A DNA stretch of 64,000 nucleotides from Actinocrinis sp035653575 (GTDB taxonomy: Bacteria; Actinomycetota; Actinomycetes; Streptomycetales; Catenulisporaceae). Shown here in pieces: positions 51,632 through 61,008 of this stretch (its first letter is position 1; every line of letters begins with the position of its first letter). The position numbers and the translations under genes are program-made. The stretch covers positions 1 through 64,000 of the forward strand of contig NZ_DASRBQ010000156.1 in assembly GCF_035653575.1 (NCBI RefSeq), in the 5' to 3' direction. Under the pieces are notes generated by a model. It did not search any database. It saw only the letters and a program-made list of their open reading frames with translations, and was not told the DNA's origin.

Positions 51632-52462
51632 ATGCCGACCCGCAGCCAGTCGACCACCTGGGACCCCGCACGCTACCTGCGCTACGCCGACCAGCGCGGC
51701 AGGCCCTTCCAGGACCTGCTCGGCCGGGTGCCCGCCGAGCAGCCGCGCCGCGTGGCCGACCTGGGCTGTGGACCGGGCAACGTCACCGCGCTGCTGTGCC
51801 GGCGCTGGCCGCAAGCGGCTGTCGTCGGCGTCGACAGCTCCGCGGAGATGATCGAGGCGGCGACGGCTGGCGCCGAACAGGAGCTCACCGCCTCCGGGCG
51901 CCTTAGCTTCGAACGCGGAGACTTGCGGGAGTGGCAGCCCGCCGAGCAGGTCGACGTCCTGATCACCAACGCCACGCTCCAGTGGGTCCCCGGCCACCTC
52001 GACCTGCTGCCCACGCTCCTCGGCCACGTCGCGCCCGGCGGCTGGTTCGCCATGGGCGTGCCCGGCAACTTCGGCGCGCCCTCGCACACACTGCTCGCCG
52101 ACCTCCAGCGCGACAGCCGCTGGGCGAACCAGATCACCGGTGAGCAGTTCCGCCCTACCTCTCACGAGCCTGCCGAGTATCTGCGTGCCCTGACCGAGGC
52201 CGGCGCGGAAGCCGAGGTGTGGGAGACCACGTACTACTACGTGCTGCCGGGCGTGAACGGCGTGCTCGACTTCGTCTCCTCCACCGCGCTGCGCCCCGTG
52301 CTTATCGAACTCGGTGGACCGGGTACAGAGGCCGCTCACGCATTCACCGAGGCGTACGCGGACGCGCTCCATACCGCCTACCCGCCCGAAATGCTCGGTG
52401 GTCGTACCGTGCAGGTGCTGCCGTATCGCAGGCTGTTCGCTATCGCCCACGTCCCGGCGTAA
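51632..52462 (+). CDS. tam: Trans-aconitate 2-methyltransferase-like SAM methyltransferase
   Basis: 276 residues. Starts with the Tam hallmark TWDPARYLRYADQRGRPFQDLL; SAM motif I is VADLGCGPGNVTALL, followed by VVGVDSSAEMI and the substrate-side NATLQWVPGH. E. coli Tam methylates trans-aconitate, which inhibits aconitase and the TCA cycle. GGAGGGG sits 5 bases before the ATG. It is divergent from marR and ends 43 bases before the convergent tetR gene. Confidence 0.9.
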   Translation: MPTRSQSTTWDPARYLRYADQRGRPFQDLLGRVPAEQPRRVADLGCGPGNVTALLCRRWPQAAVVGVDSSAEMIEAATAGAEQELTASGRLSFERGDLREWQPAEQVDVLITNATLQWVPGHLDLLPTLLGHVAPGGWFAMGVPGNFGAPSHTLLADLQRDSRWANQITGEQFRPTSHEPAEYLRALTEAGAEAEVWETTYYYVLPGVNGVLDFVSSTALRPVLIELGGPGTEAAHAFTEAYADALHTAYPPEMLGGRTVQVLPYRRLFAIAHVPA

Positions 52463-52505
52463 CGCACCGTTCGCGGCCGCGGCGCCAGCCGCAGCGCCTT
52501 CGCGG

Positions 52506-53180
<675 letters not shown>

Positions 53181-53187
53181 ACGGTCA

Positions 53188-54165
53188 TCATGCCGTACGA
53201 CGTGCCGCCACCCGGGCCGCGCTCGGCCAGCGGACATCGCGCGCCCAGCCGAACTTCTCGAACAGCCAGATGATCCGGGCGCTGGAATCCACCTGGCCGC
53301 GCAGCACGCCGTGCCGGGCCGCGGTCGGGTCGGCGTGGTGCAGGTTGTGCCAGGACTCGCCCATCGAGAGCACGGCCAGCCACCAGACGTTGCCGGACTT
53401 GTCCCGGGACTTGAACGGCCGCTCGCCGACCGCGTGGCAGATCGAGTTGATCGACCAGGTCACGTGGTGCAGCAGGCCGATGCGCACCAAGGTGCCCCAG
53501 AAAAGCGCGGTCACCGCGCCCTGCCACGACCACGACCACAGGCCGCCGGCCAGCGGGGGAGCGAGCACCGAGGCGACCACGAGCCACGGGAACGCCCGGG
53601 ACACCTTCACGATCGCCCGATCCTTGAGCAGGTCGGGGGCGTACTGCTTCTGGTCGGTCTGCTCTACGTCGAACATCCACCCGATGTGCGCGAACGCCAG
53701 ACCCTTCATCAGGGCCGGGATCGTGGAGCCGTAGCGCCACGGCGAGTGCGGGTCGCCGTCCTTGTCGGAGAAGCGGTGGTGCCGGCGGTGGTCGGCCACC
53801 CAGCGGATCACCGGGCCCTCGACGGCCAGCGAGCCGGCCACCGCGAGCACCACCCGCAGCGCCCTGACGGCCTTGAACGAGCTGTGCGTGAAGTACCGGT
53901 GGAAGCCGACGGTCACGCCGTGACCGGAGATCGCGTACATGACGGCCGCGATGACCACGTCGTGCCAACCCAGGCCCCAGCCCCAGGCGAACGGGATGGC
54001 GGCGAGCACGGCCAGGAACGGGATGCCGATGAACAGGGCGATGGCCACCCGTTCCTTGGTGGACTGGCGCAGCCCGCTGATCGTGCCGGCGCTCCCCCCT
54101 TCCTCGGCGACACCGGCGGAGACTGGGGCGGGGCTGGTGACACGGGCCGTGGTGGTTGCAGTCAT
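53188..54165 (-). CDS. Membrane fatty-acid (acyl-CoA/acyl-lipid) desaturase, delta-9 type
   Basis: 325 residues. Three histidine boxes for the di-iron centre: HRYFTH, HRRHH and HNLHH, at family spacing, with two pairs of transmembrane helices (IALFIGIPFLAVLAAIPFAWGW and following). The N-terminal 30 residues are Thr/Ala/Gly-rich. It introduces a cis double bond in acyl chains, adjusting membrane fluidity. First gene of an operon with tetR; a 31-bp palindrome lies 51 bases upstream. Confidence 0.95.
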   Translation of the reverse strand: MTATTTARVTSPAPVSAGVAEEGGSAGTISGLRQSTKERVAIALFIGIPFLAVLAAIPFAWGWGLGWHDVVIAAVMYAISGHGVTVGFHRYFTHSSFKAVRALRVVLAVAGSLAVEGPVIRWVADHRRHHRFSDKDGDPHSPWRYGSTIPALMKGLAFAHIGWMFDVEQTDQKQYAPDLLKDRAIVKVSRAFPWLVVASVLAPPLAGGLWSWSWQGAVTALFWGTLVRIGLLHHVTWSINSICHAVGERPFKSRDKSGNVWWLAVLSMGESWHNLHHADPTAARHGVLRGQVDSSARIIWLFEKFGWARDVRWPSAARVAARRTA

Positions 54166-54216
54166 CGGCGTATCTGATCCCTTTCAGGCACAACGTTTCG
54201 CGGGCCGGTTAAGACC

Positions 54217-54247
54217 CCTACGCTTCCGTAAGTTACGGTCGCGTAGG
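54217..54247. promoter_or_regulatory. TetR-type operator before desaturase gene
   Basis: CCTACGC-TT-CCGTAA-G-TTACGG-TC-GCGTAGG is a palindrome centred on 54232 with 13 of 15 position pairs complementary. It is the likely binding site of the co-transcribed TetR protein. Confidence 0.75.
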
Positions 54248-54344
54248 TCTTCCGGCAAGTGCGGGTGACTGACGGGGTATCAGGTGTCGGCCGCGGCGCG
54301 AGCGGCGTCGGATCCTCGCGGGACGGTCGGCAGCGCCCCCGGCG

Positions 54345-55529
54345 TCACCCCTCCGCCGCGATCGCCGCGTGCAGGACCGGGGCCAGCTCAGGAGGCGTGA
54401 CCACCTCGGCGCGCACCGCATCGCAACCGACCCACTGCGCCGCCTCATGCAGCGCCTTCGCCATCGGCACGGCGGCCTTCGCGGAAGCCAGCGAGACCTG
54501 ACGCCCGATCAGCGTTCCGCCTTCGCGTGCCGGGTCCGCTCGCCCGATCAGCTTCCCGCCGTGCAGCAGCGGCATCGCGTAGTAGCCGTGCACCCGCTTC
54601 GGCTTGGGCACGTAGGCCTCCAGCCGATGCGAAAAGCCGAAGATCCGCTCGGTGCGCCGCCGCTCCCAGATCAGCGAGTCGAACGGCGAGAGCAGCGTGG
54701 TGCGGTGCCGCCCGGCCGCCCCGGACTCCAGCGCGGCCAGCGCGGCCGGGTCCGCCCAGGCGTCGCGCCCCCAGCCCTCCACCTCGACCGGCACCAGGCC
54801 CGCCTCCTCGGCCAGCGCGACGAAGTCCTGCTGCGGCTTGAGGCGGTAGTAGTCGAGCAGGTCGATCTGTGTGGCCACTCCCATGGCCCGCCCAGCCAGC
54901 GCGATCATGCGCACCACGCAGGCGTGGTCGTCAAGGTCGTCGTGCAGCAGGTGCGCCGGTATGGCCCGCTCCGGCAGGTCGTAGACGCGCCGCCAGCCGC
55001 GCCGCTCAACGCACACCACCTCGCCGGTGGCCAGCAACCGCTCCACCGCGACCTTCACCTCCGACCAGTCCCACCAGCCCGGGGTCTTGCGCGCGCCGCC
55101 GAGCTCGGTCGTGGTCAACGGCCCCTCCGCGGCCAGCCGGCCGGTGATCTCCGCCATCGTGGCCTCGGAAATCACCTCATTTCCCCATACGCTGCCCCGG
55201 TCCCGGTAGTGCCTGCGGCGCAGCGCCATCATCGGCCACTCCTCCACCGGCAGCACGCAGGCCGCGTGCGACCAATACTCGAAGGTGCGCGCCTGCCCAG
55301 GCTCGTGCGACCAGTACGCGGTGTGGATCGCCTCGCGCCCGATCGGCCCGAGCCTGGCGAAGGGAACCAGCTCCTGTGAGCGCGCCAGCACCGAGATCGT
55401 GTCGAGCTGTACCGCGCCGAGCAGCCGCAGCACGCCGGGTACTCCAGCGCGCCGGTCGATCGCGCCGAGCAGACCCTGTGCCCGCAGTGCGGCGCGGCGA
55501 GCCTCGTCGGCGGTAAGCATCGTTCCCAT
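54345..55529 (-). CDS. YcaQ/AlkX-like winged-helix DNA glycosylase
   Basis: 394 residues of the HTH_42 superfamily. The N-terminal motif GAVQLDTISVLARSQELV carries the Q-hydrophobic-D triad of the YcaQ-like branch of AlkZ/AlkX glycosylases, which unhook DNA interstrand crosslinks made by alkylating agents. Three winged-helix units follow, with PLTTTEL and the C-terminal beta domain including LLSPFDSLIWERRRTERIFGFSHRLEAYVPKPKR, the most conserved stretch. It is monocistronic, and the lack of nearby biosynthetic genes argues for general DNA repair. Confidence 0.88.
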   Translation of the reverse strand: MGTMLTADEARRAALRAQGLLGAIDRRAGVPGVLRLLGAVQLDTISVLARSQELVPFARLGPIGREAIHTAYWSHEPGQARTFEYWSHAACVLPVEEWPMMALRRRHYRDRGSVWGNEVISEATMAEITGRLAAEGPLTTTELGGARKTPGWWDWSEVKVAVERLLATGEVVCVERRGWRRVYDLPERAIPAHLLHDDLDDHACVVRMIALAGRAMGVATQIDLLDYYRLKPQQDFVALAEEAGLVPVEVEGWGRDAWADPAALAALESGAAGRHRTTLLSPFDSLIWERRRTERIFGFSHRLEAYVPKPKRVHGYYAMPLLHGGKLIGRADPAREGGTLIGRQVSLASAKAAVPMAKALHEAAQWVGCDAVRAEVVTPPELAPVLHAAIAAEG

Positions 55530-55584
55530 GCCGCGACCCTAGCGGGCAGCTCCGACAAAACAGAGTTCGTCATTAACCGGAATC

Positions 55585-55600
55585 GTGATCAGGCGATCAC
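55585..55600. promoter_or_regulatory. Inverted repeat in the 392-base gap upstream of ndh
   Basis: GTGATC-AGGC-GATCAC is a perfect 6+4+6 dyad. GTGA and TCAC are 8 bases apart, whereas Rex and Crp sites need 6, so the binder is unknown. It could serve either the glycosylase gene or ndh. Beyond this and the TATAAT promoter the gap shows nothing else. Confidence 0.4.
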
Positions 55601-55724
55601 AAGGTGTAATGACTCGCCGCTTTCAATCGGGCCTCGATCGGCGCCCGACTCGCGCACCCGACACCTGCTTGACACTGTGTGTTTGTTGACGTTCGGCCAG
55701 GTACATCGCGCAAACGCCCCCCGG

Positions 55725-55754
55725 TGTCGAGCACTGTGCCTCGCGTCATATAAT
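55725..55754 (+). promoter_or_regulatory. Candidate ndh promoter
   Basis: A perfect TATAAT (55749-55754), rare in this GC content, with a weak TGTCGA 18 bases upstream. It would give ndh a 5' leader of about 160 bases. Confidence 0.5.
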
Positions 55755-55921
55755 CGAAACGTAAAGAGGTACAGATTTTCGCGTGGGGAGCTTGAGACAC
55801 GCTTCTCACGTCCGCGACCGAAGCCCCATCGCCGTGGCAATGCGTCGAGGATCGCAGCTAATGCCACCCTCCGCTCGATGGCGAGCGATGGACGAGCCAA
55901 GTAGGACGCGTCGAAGGAACC

Positions 55922-57367
55922 GTGAGCGAGCCCACCATGACTACTGCGCTGACTCCTGCCGCCACAGCCTCCAACATCCCGCCGCGAATCCTGGTCATCG
56001 GCGGGGGATACGTGGGGATGTTTACGGCCCAGCGAATCCTTAAGCACCTCAAGCGCGGCGAGGCGACCGTGACCGTGGTCGACCCCCGCCCCTACATGAC
56101 CTACCAGCCCTTCCTGCCCGAAGCGGCCGCCGGCTCGATCGCGCCGCGCAACCTGGTCGCTCCGCTGCGCCGGGTGCTCAAGGGCCCCAACGCCGAAGTC
56201 ATCACCGGTCGCGTGGTCTCGGTCGACCACACCCGCAAGTCGGCCACCATCGCCCCGAACACCGGCGAGGCCTACGAGCTGTCCTTCGACGAGCTGGTCG
56301 TCGCGGTCGGCTCGGTACCGCGCACTCTGCCGATCCCCGGCCTGGCCGAGCACGGCATCGGCTTCAAGCAGGTCGAAGAGGCCGTCAGCCTGCGCAACCA
56401 CGTGATCGGGCAGATCGACCTGGCCGACTCCATCAAGGACCCGGCGCTCCGGCGCAAGGCCCTGACCTTCGTCTTCGTCGGCGGCGGCTTCGCCGGCGTC
56501 GAGGCGATCGCCGAGATGGAGGACATGGCCCGCGACGTGTCCAAGTGGTACGCCAACGTCGAGCCCGAGGACATGCGCTGGCTGCTGGTCGAGGCCGCGG
56601 ACCGGATCCTGCCCGAGGTCGGTCCCGAGCTGGGCGTGTGGACCGCCGAGGAACTGCGCAAGCGCGGCATCCAGGTCAAGATGAAGACCTTCCTCAACTC
56701 CTGCGTGGACAACCACGTGGTGCTCTCCGACGGCACCGAGATGGACGCCTCCACGATCGTGTGGACCGCGGGAGTCAAGCCGAACCCGGTCGTCGAGCAG
56801 CTCGGCGTCCCGCTCGGCCCCAAGGGCCACGTCGACACGCAGGCGAGCCTGCGCGTCGTCGGTTACGACCACGTCTGGGCCGCCGGTGACTGCGCCCAGG
56901 TGCCCGACCTGTCCAAGGGCCCGGGCAACTGGTGCTCCCCGTCGGCGCAGCACGCGGTGCGTCAGGCCAAGCGCCTCGCGGACAACATCGTCTCGGCGCT
57001 GCGCGGTAAGGCCGTCCAGGACTACGTACACAAGCACGTCGGTTCGGTAGCCGGCCTCGGCATCGGCAAGGGCGTCGCGAACGTGTACGGCATGAAGCTG
57101 CGCGGCTGGCCCGCCTGGCTCATGCACCGCGCGTACCACGTCAGCCGGGTGCCCACCTTCAACCGCAAGGTGCGGGTGTGCATGGACTGGGTGCTCGCCG
57201 GGTTCTTCCGCCGCGAGGCCGTCTCGCTGACCTCCTTCGAGAACCCGCGCGAGGAGTTCGCCGTGGTCGCCGTCCCGGCAGCGTTGCCGAAGCAGGCTGA
57301 GCCCGCCGCGATCGAGAGCGTGAACGGCAAGGCGCACGACGAGCAGGTCGAAACCGCAGGAGTCTGA
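55922..57367 (+). CDS. ndh: Type II NADH:quinone oxidoreductase (NDH-2)
   Basis: 481 residues from a GTG with AAGGA three bases upstream; the ATG at codon 6 is possible. Two dinucleotide folds: FAD motif LVIGGGYVGMFTAQRIL at the N-terminus and NADH motif FVFVGGGFAGVEAIAEM at about 185-200; quinone/FAD-site stretches AAGDCAQVPD and WCSPSAQHAVRQAK are typical of NDH-2. The C-terminal amphipathic region (LRGWPAWLMHRAYHVSRVP) anchors it to the membrane. It oxidises NADH without pumping protons. Followed by a strong terminator. Confidence 0.94.
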   Translation: MSEPTMTTALTPAATASNIPPRILVIGGGYVGMFTAQRILKHLKRGEATVTVVDPRPYMTYQPFLPEAAAGSIAPRNLVAPLRRVLKGPNAEVITGRVVSVDHTRKSATIAPNTGEAYELSFDELVVAVGSVPRTLPIPGLAEHGIGFKQVEEAVSLRNHVIGQIDLADSIKDPALRRKALTFVFVGGGFAGVEAIAEMEDMARDVSKWYANVEPEDMRWLLVEAADRILPEVGPELGVWTAEELRKRGIQVKMKTFLNSCVDNHVVLSDGTEMDASTIVWTAGVKPNPVVEQLGVPLGPKGHVDTQASLRVVGYDHVWAAGDCAQVPDLSKGPGNWCSPSAQHAVRQAKRLADNIVSALRGKAVQDYVHKHVGSVAGLGIGKGVANVYGMKLRGWPAWLMHRAYHVSRVPTFNRKVRVCMDWVLAGFFRREAVSLTSFENPREEFAVVAVPAALPKQAEPAAIESVNGKAHDEQVETAGV

Positions 57368-57405
57368 GCTCACGCATAGCGGCTGAGCATCTGACAGCCA
57401 CGCCT

Positions 57406-57447
57406 ACGCGGCCGGCGCGTGCGTTCCAACGCACGCGCCGGCCGCGT
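57406..57447. terminator. Perfect palindromic hairpin after ndh
   Basis: Two perfectly complementary 20-base arms (starting ACGCGGCCGGCGC) separated by CC, 39 bases after the ndh stop. No T-run, but very stable. Confidence 0.8.
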
Positions 57448-57527
57448 CGTGTTCGGCAGCTAAACAACACCCGGATGTTCGGGCGCATTTTGCTGCAACT
57501 GAACGCTTCGCGCCGCAGAATGGTCAC

Positions 57528-58820
57528 GTGACTGTTGTGGAATCCGGGCCTGCGTTCGCGGTCGACCCGCAGCGCTGGCCTGACCTCGCCCAGGTGCCGC
57601 CCACCGGCGTGAAGGCCAGGCTGGCACGCAAGTTCTTCGCCCAGGCCGTGGCACACCTGCCCGTGCGCGTCGTGGGCCCCAGCGGCCGGCGGCTCGGCGG
57701 GGGCGGCGACGAGCGCTCCGCGGTCATGACCCTGAACCGGCCACGCGAGTTCTTCGCCAGGATCGGCGCACACGGCCTCATCGGCTTCGGCGAGTCGTAC
57801 CAGACCGGAGCCTGGGACGCCGACGACCTCGCGGCCGTGCTCGGCGCGTTCGCCCGCAGAGTCGCCGACCTGGTTCCGCGGCCGCTGCAGAAACTGCGCG
57901 GCCTGTACGTCGCGCGCTTCCCGTCCGAGGAGGACGGCACGCCGGTCAACGCCCGCCGCAACATCGAGCGGCACTACGACTTGTCCAATGATCTGTTCGA
58001 ACTATTCCTCGACGAGTCCATGACCTACTCCAGCGCGCTCTACGGCGGCGTGCAGGCCGCGGTCGACTACGAGCCGGACGACGAGGCCAGCGCGCTGCAC
58101 CAGGCGCAGCTGCGCAAGATCGACACGATTCTCGACGCCGCCGGCGTGCGTGAGGGCTCGAAGGTGCTGGAGATCGGTTCCGGCTGGGGCGCGCTGGCGA
58201 TGCGCGCGGCCGGCGAGCGCGGCGCCTACGTCACGACCCTGACGCTCTCCAAGGAGCAGAAGGCGCTCGCGGAGGAGCGGATCGCGGCGGCGGGTCTGAG
58301 CGACCGGATCGAGGTGCGGCTGGCCGACTACCGCGAGGTGGGTCCGCCGCAGGGCGCCCCGGGCTACGACGCGATCGTGTCGGTGGAGATGATCGAGGCC
58401 GTCGGCGAGCGCTACTGGCCGGAGTACTTCGAGACGATCGACCGGCTGCTGGCCCCGGGCGGGCGCGCTGCCGTGCAGTCGATCACCATGGCCCACCAGC
58501 GGATGCTGGCCACCCGCAAGACGTACACGTGGATCCACAAGTACATCTTCCCGGGCGGCCTGATTCCCTCGGTCACCGCGATCGAGCAGGCCCTGCGCGC
58601 CCGCACCCGGTTGCGCCTGGTGCGCCGGCTCGACTTCGGCGAGGACTACGCACGCACCCTGCGTACCTGGCGGGAGCGGTTCGAGGCGCACTGGCCGGCG
58701 GTCAGCGCCCTGGGCTTCGACGAGGTCTTCCATCGCACCTGGCGGTTCTACCTCGCCTACTGCGAGGCCGGATTCGCCTCCGGCTACCTCGGCGTCTCGC
58801 AGCTCACTTTCGCACGCTGA
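57528..58820 (+). CDS. cfa: Cyclopropane-fatty-acyl-phospholipid synthase family methyltransferase
   Basis: 430 residues. The N-terminal lipid-binding domain (1-140) is followed by RRNIERHYDLSNDLFELFLDESMTYSSALY, SAM motif VLEIGSGWGALAM, and the active-site stretch SVEMIEAVGERYWPEYF with the Glu found in CFA synthases. It adds a methylene bridge across double bonds of phospholipid acyl chains, which would use products of the desaturase nearby. The GTG lacks a ribosome site; CAGAAT ends 6 bases upstream, suggesting a leaderless start. Its end overlaps the convergent gene by 17 bases. Confidence 0.92.
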   Translation: MTVVESGPAFAVDPQRWPDLAQVPPTGVKARLARKFFAQAVAHLPVRVVGPSGRRLGGGGDERSAVMTLNRPREFFARIGAHGLIGFGESYQTGAWDADDLAAVLGAFARRVADLVPRPLQKLRGLYVARFPSEEDGTPVNARRNIERHYDLSNDLFELFLDESMTYSSALYGGVQAAVDYEPDDEASALHQAQLRKIDTILDAAGVREGSKVLEIGSGWGALAMRAAGERGAYVTTLTLSKEQKALAEERIAAAGLSDRIEVRLADYREVGPPQGAPGYDAIVSVEMIEAVGERYWPEYFETIDRLLAPGGRAAVQSITMAHQRMLATRKTYTWIHKYIFPGGLIPSVTAIEQALRARTRLRLVRRLDFGEDYARTLRTWRERFEAHWPAVSALGFDEVFHRTWRFYLAYCEAGFASGYLGVSQLTFAR

Positions 58821-59520
58821 CCGGCGATACCTGCGGATGCGCCATCATCGGCGGCGGCAGGACGCACATGCCCGGGTCGCCGTGCACGAGCGTAACGACG
58901 AGCGTCTGCGGGTTTTGTCTCGCGGCCGGCTGCGGGTTCGCCTGGTAGACGACGATGTTCAGCACCGAGCCGACGGGCATCGCTGAGGGGTCGATGTTCA
59001 CGACCTGATCGCCGGTGGCTTTGTCCGGGGCGTGCACGGTGAAGACCTGCCGCACGAGTTCGAAGGTGGGCGGGCCGCTCGGGCATTTGGTGCTCCAGGT
59101 GTTCGGCGCGACGCTGCGCACCACCGCGCGCACGCCCGCCTGTTCCAGCACGCGTTGCAGGCCGGCCGGATCGCTGAAGACCTGATGCAGCGTCACGCTG
59201 ACCACCGAGCTCGCCGTGGTGTGAACCGACCATCCGGCCATGTCCACGTTCACCGAGTACCCGTCCGCGCTGAACGTCTGTCCGCTACCGACCGCGCTGG
59301 GCGTCTGCCCGCTGCCGCCCGCGCTGGGCAGCGACAACACCACCGCGAGGCTCGCTCCGAGCACTCCGGCCACCGCGCTGCCGGTGACCGCCCTGCGCCG
59401 CTTGCGCAGCCCGCGACCTCGCGCCGCGATCTCGTCGAGCGGTCGCTGCATGGTGACCGTGTTCAGCGAACGGGCGACAGCCTCGAGTACGTCGTCATCC
59501 GTGATGGTGTCCTTGCTCAC
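58804..59520 (-). CDS. Single-helix membrane protein partnered with ECF sigma, possible anti-sigma
   Basis: 238 residues from the GTG overlapping the sigma stop (GTGA); longer upstream frames run through the sigma gene and are rejected. A cytoplasmic segment of about 48 residues (TDDDVLEAVARSLNTV, RGRGLRKRRR) precedes one helix (AVTGSAVAGVLGASLAVVLSL), then an exported region of about 165 residues with two cysteines that may form a disulfide. No zinc anti-sigma motif (HxxxCxxC) is present. Coupling to a sigma gene and topology suggest a sigma-regulating membrane protein; not proven. Confidence 0.75.
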   Translation of the reverse strand: MSKDTITDDDVLEAVARSLNTVTMQRPLDEIAARGRGLRKRRRAVTGSAVAGVLGASLAVVLSLPSAGGSGQTPSAVGSGQTFSADGYSVNVDMAGWSVHTTASSVVSVTLHQVFSDPAGLQRVLEQAGVRAVVRSVAPNTWSTKCPSGPPTFELVRQVFTVHAPDKATGDQVVNIDPSAMPVGSVLNIVVYQANPQPAARQNPQTLVVTLVHGDPGMCVLPPPMMAHPQVSPVSVRK

Positions 59521-60044
59521 CGGGATCGTGTCTCCTCTTCGACGCTCACCGCGAGCTGGTCTCGCAAGGTGGCGATGGCCCGCGAGAGATGTGCCGTCAC
59601 TGTGCCGGGCGCTATCGCGAGCGTCCGCGCGGTGGTCTGCGTGTCGAGATCGAGGAAGACCCGCAGCGCGACCACCTCGCGTTGCCGGGCCGGAAGGCTG
59701 CGCACGGCCGCGAGCACCTGCTCGTCCACGCCCATCGTGGCGTCCGGCGCGGTCGGCGCTGTGTCCTGTGAGCCCCTGCTCTCCCAGGACACTTCGCGCC
59801 GCCGTCGGCGCCACCACGACACATGCGTGTTCAGCGCGGTGCGCACCACCCATGCCTGTGGGGCCGGGTGACGGCTCACCTTCCACCACGACGCCCACGC
59901 ACGGGCGTACGCCTCCGCGATCAAGTCCTCGGCCAGCAGCCGATCGCCGACCGAGGCGTATACCGCGCGCAGGCAGCCGTCCCGCGAGGCCTGGTAGAAC
60001 TCCGCGAATTCCTCGGGTTCGTCTCCCACGTCCCTATGACGCAT
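59517..60044 (-). CDS. ECF RNA polymerase sigma factor
   Basis: 175 residues. Region 2: EFYQASRDGCLRAVYASVGDRLLAEDLIAEAYARAWASW; a linker with a basic/Trp patch (SWWRRRRREVSW); region 4: VDEQVLAAVRSLPARQREVVALRVFLDLDTQTTARTLAIAPGTVTAHLSRAIATLRDQL. It resembles the SigE/SigM-like actinobacterial ECFs whose genes are followed by membrane regulators. The regulon is unknown and no autoregulated promoter was recognised. Confidence 0.92.
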   Translation of the reverse strand: MRHRDVGDEPEEFAEFYQASRDGCLRAVYASVGDRLLAEDLIAEAYARAWASWWKVSRHPAPQAWVVRTALNTHVSWWRRRRREVSWESRGSQDTAPTAPDATMGVDEQVLAAVRSLPARQREVVALRVFLDLDTQTTARTLAIAPGTVTAHLSRAIATLRDQLAVSVEEETRSR

Positions 60045-60093
60045 CGGCGGCCCGATCCGCTTACCTACTCAGCGCGGCAACTTTGACGACCTG

Positions 60094-61008
60094 TCACTGG
60101 CGCGCGGCGACCTCGCCCTCGATCACCGGTATTCGCTCGCGCAGCTTCTCGCGCGGCGCGGACTTGCGCGTGGACAGCCAGCTGCCGATCAGCACGAGCG
60201 GGAAACCGACGCCGACCCCAGCGGTGAAGTGCTCGCCGAGCACCAGCATGCCGAGCAGCACGGCCACCGCCGGATTGATGAACGTGATGACCGTCGCGCG
60301 CACCGGACCGGCCTCGGCGATCAGCTGGAAGAAGAGCAGGAACGCCGCCGCGGTGCAGATCAGACCGAGGGTGAGGACCGCCCCGATCACATTGGCGTGC
60401 GGCATGACACGCGGGCGCGTGACGATCGCGGCCGGGATGTACGCCAGCGCCACGCCGGTCAGCGACAGCGAGATCACCGCCAGCGTGGGCACCTGCTTCA
60501 GCTTCCGGTCGGCGATGATCGGCGCGACGGCGTAACCGACCGCGACCAGCAGCACCTCGCCCATGCGCAGCGCGGAGGTGGATCCGACGTCGAGTCCGAC
60601 GACCGCCGCCACCCCCGCCATTCCGACCAGCAGGCCGAGCAGCCGCCGGGGGTCGAGCGCCGAATGGTCGCCGAGCCGCCAGGTGACCAGCGTGCTGACC
60701 AGCGGCACGGCCGCGATCAACAGGCCGGCCAGGCTGCTGCTGATGTGCTGTTCGGCGTCGTTGAGCAGCAGCCATGGGCCGCCGATCTCCAGCACCGCGA
60801 AGGCCAGCAGCGGCTGCCACGCGCGCAGCGCCGGCCGGATCATCCCGCGCCGCCAGGCGATCGGCAGCAGGATCGCCGCCCCGATGGCGGTGCGCGAAAG
60901 CACCAGGAAGGGCGCGCTGACGCCTTCCAGAGCGATCTTGATGAACAAGTACGGTATGCCCCAGATCACGGACATCAGCGCGAACAGCAGCCACCCACGC
61001 CTGGTCAT
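60094..61008 (-). CDS. EamA/DMT-family transporter
   Basis: 304 residues, about ten helices in two EamA repeats (LLFALMSVIWGIPYLFIKIAL at the start; VRATVITFINPAVAVLLGMLVLGEHF in the second half, the most conserved EamA segment). The tail is basic (RKSAPREKLRER). It is not closely similar to the other DMT protein of this window beyond the family pattern. Substrate unknown. Divergent from the DUF998 gene. Confidence 0.88.
   Translation of the reverse strand: MTRRGWLLFALMSVIWGIPYLFIKIALEGVSAPFLVLSRTAIGAAILLPIAWRRGMIRPALRAWQPLLAFAVLEIGGPWLLLNDAEQHISSSLAGLLIAAVPLVSTLVTWRLGDHSALDPRRLLGLLVGMAGVAAVVGLDVGSTSALRMGEVLLVAVGYAVAPIIADRKLKQVPTLAVISLSLTGVALAYIPAAIVTRPRVMPHANVIGAVLTLGLICTAAAFLLFFQLIAEAGPVRATVITFINPAVAVLLGMLVLGEHFTAGVGVGFPLVLIGSWLSTRKSAPREKLRERIPVIEGEVAARQ

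Noticed and set aside
55585..55600. Rex redox operator upstream of ndh
   Set aside because: GTGA and TCAC are 8 bases apart where Rex sites have 6; kept only as an unassigned dyad.
55589..57373. 594-codon antisense frame over ndh
   Set aside because: Shadow frame; ndh has all NDH-2 motifs.
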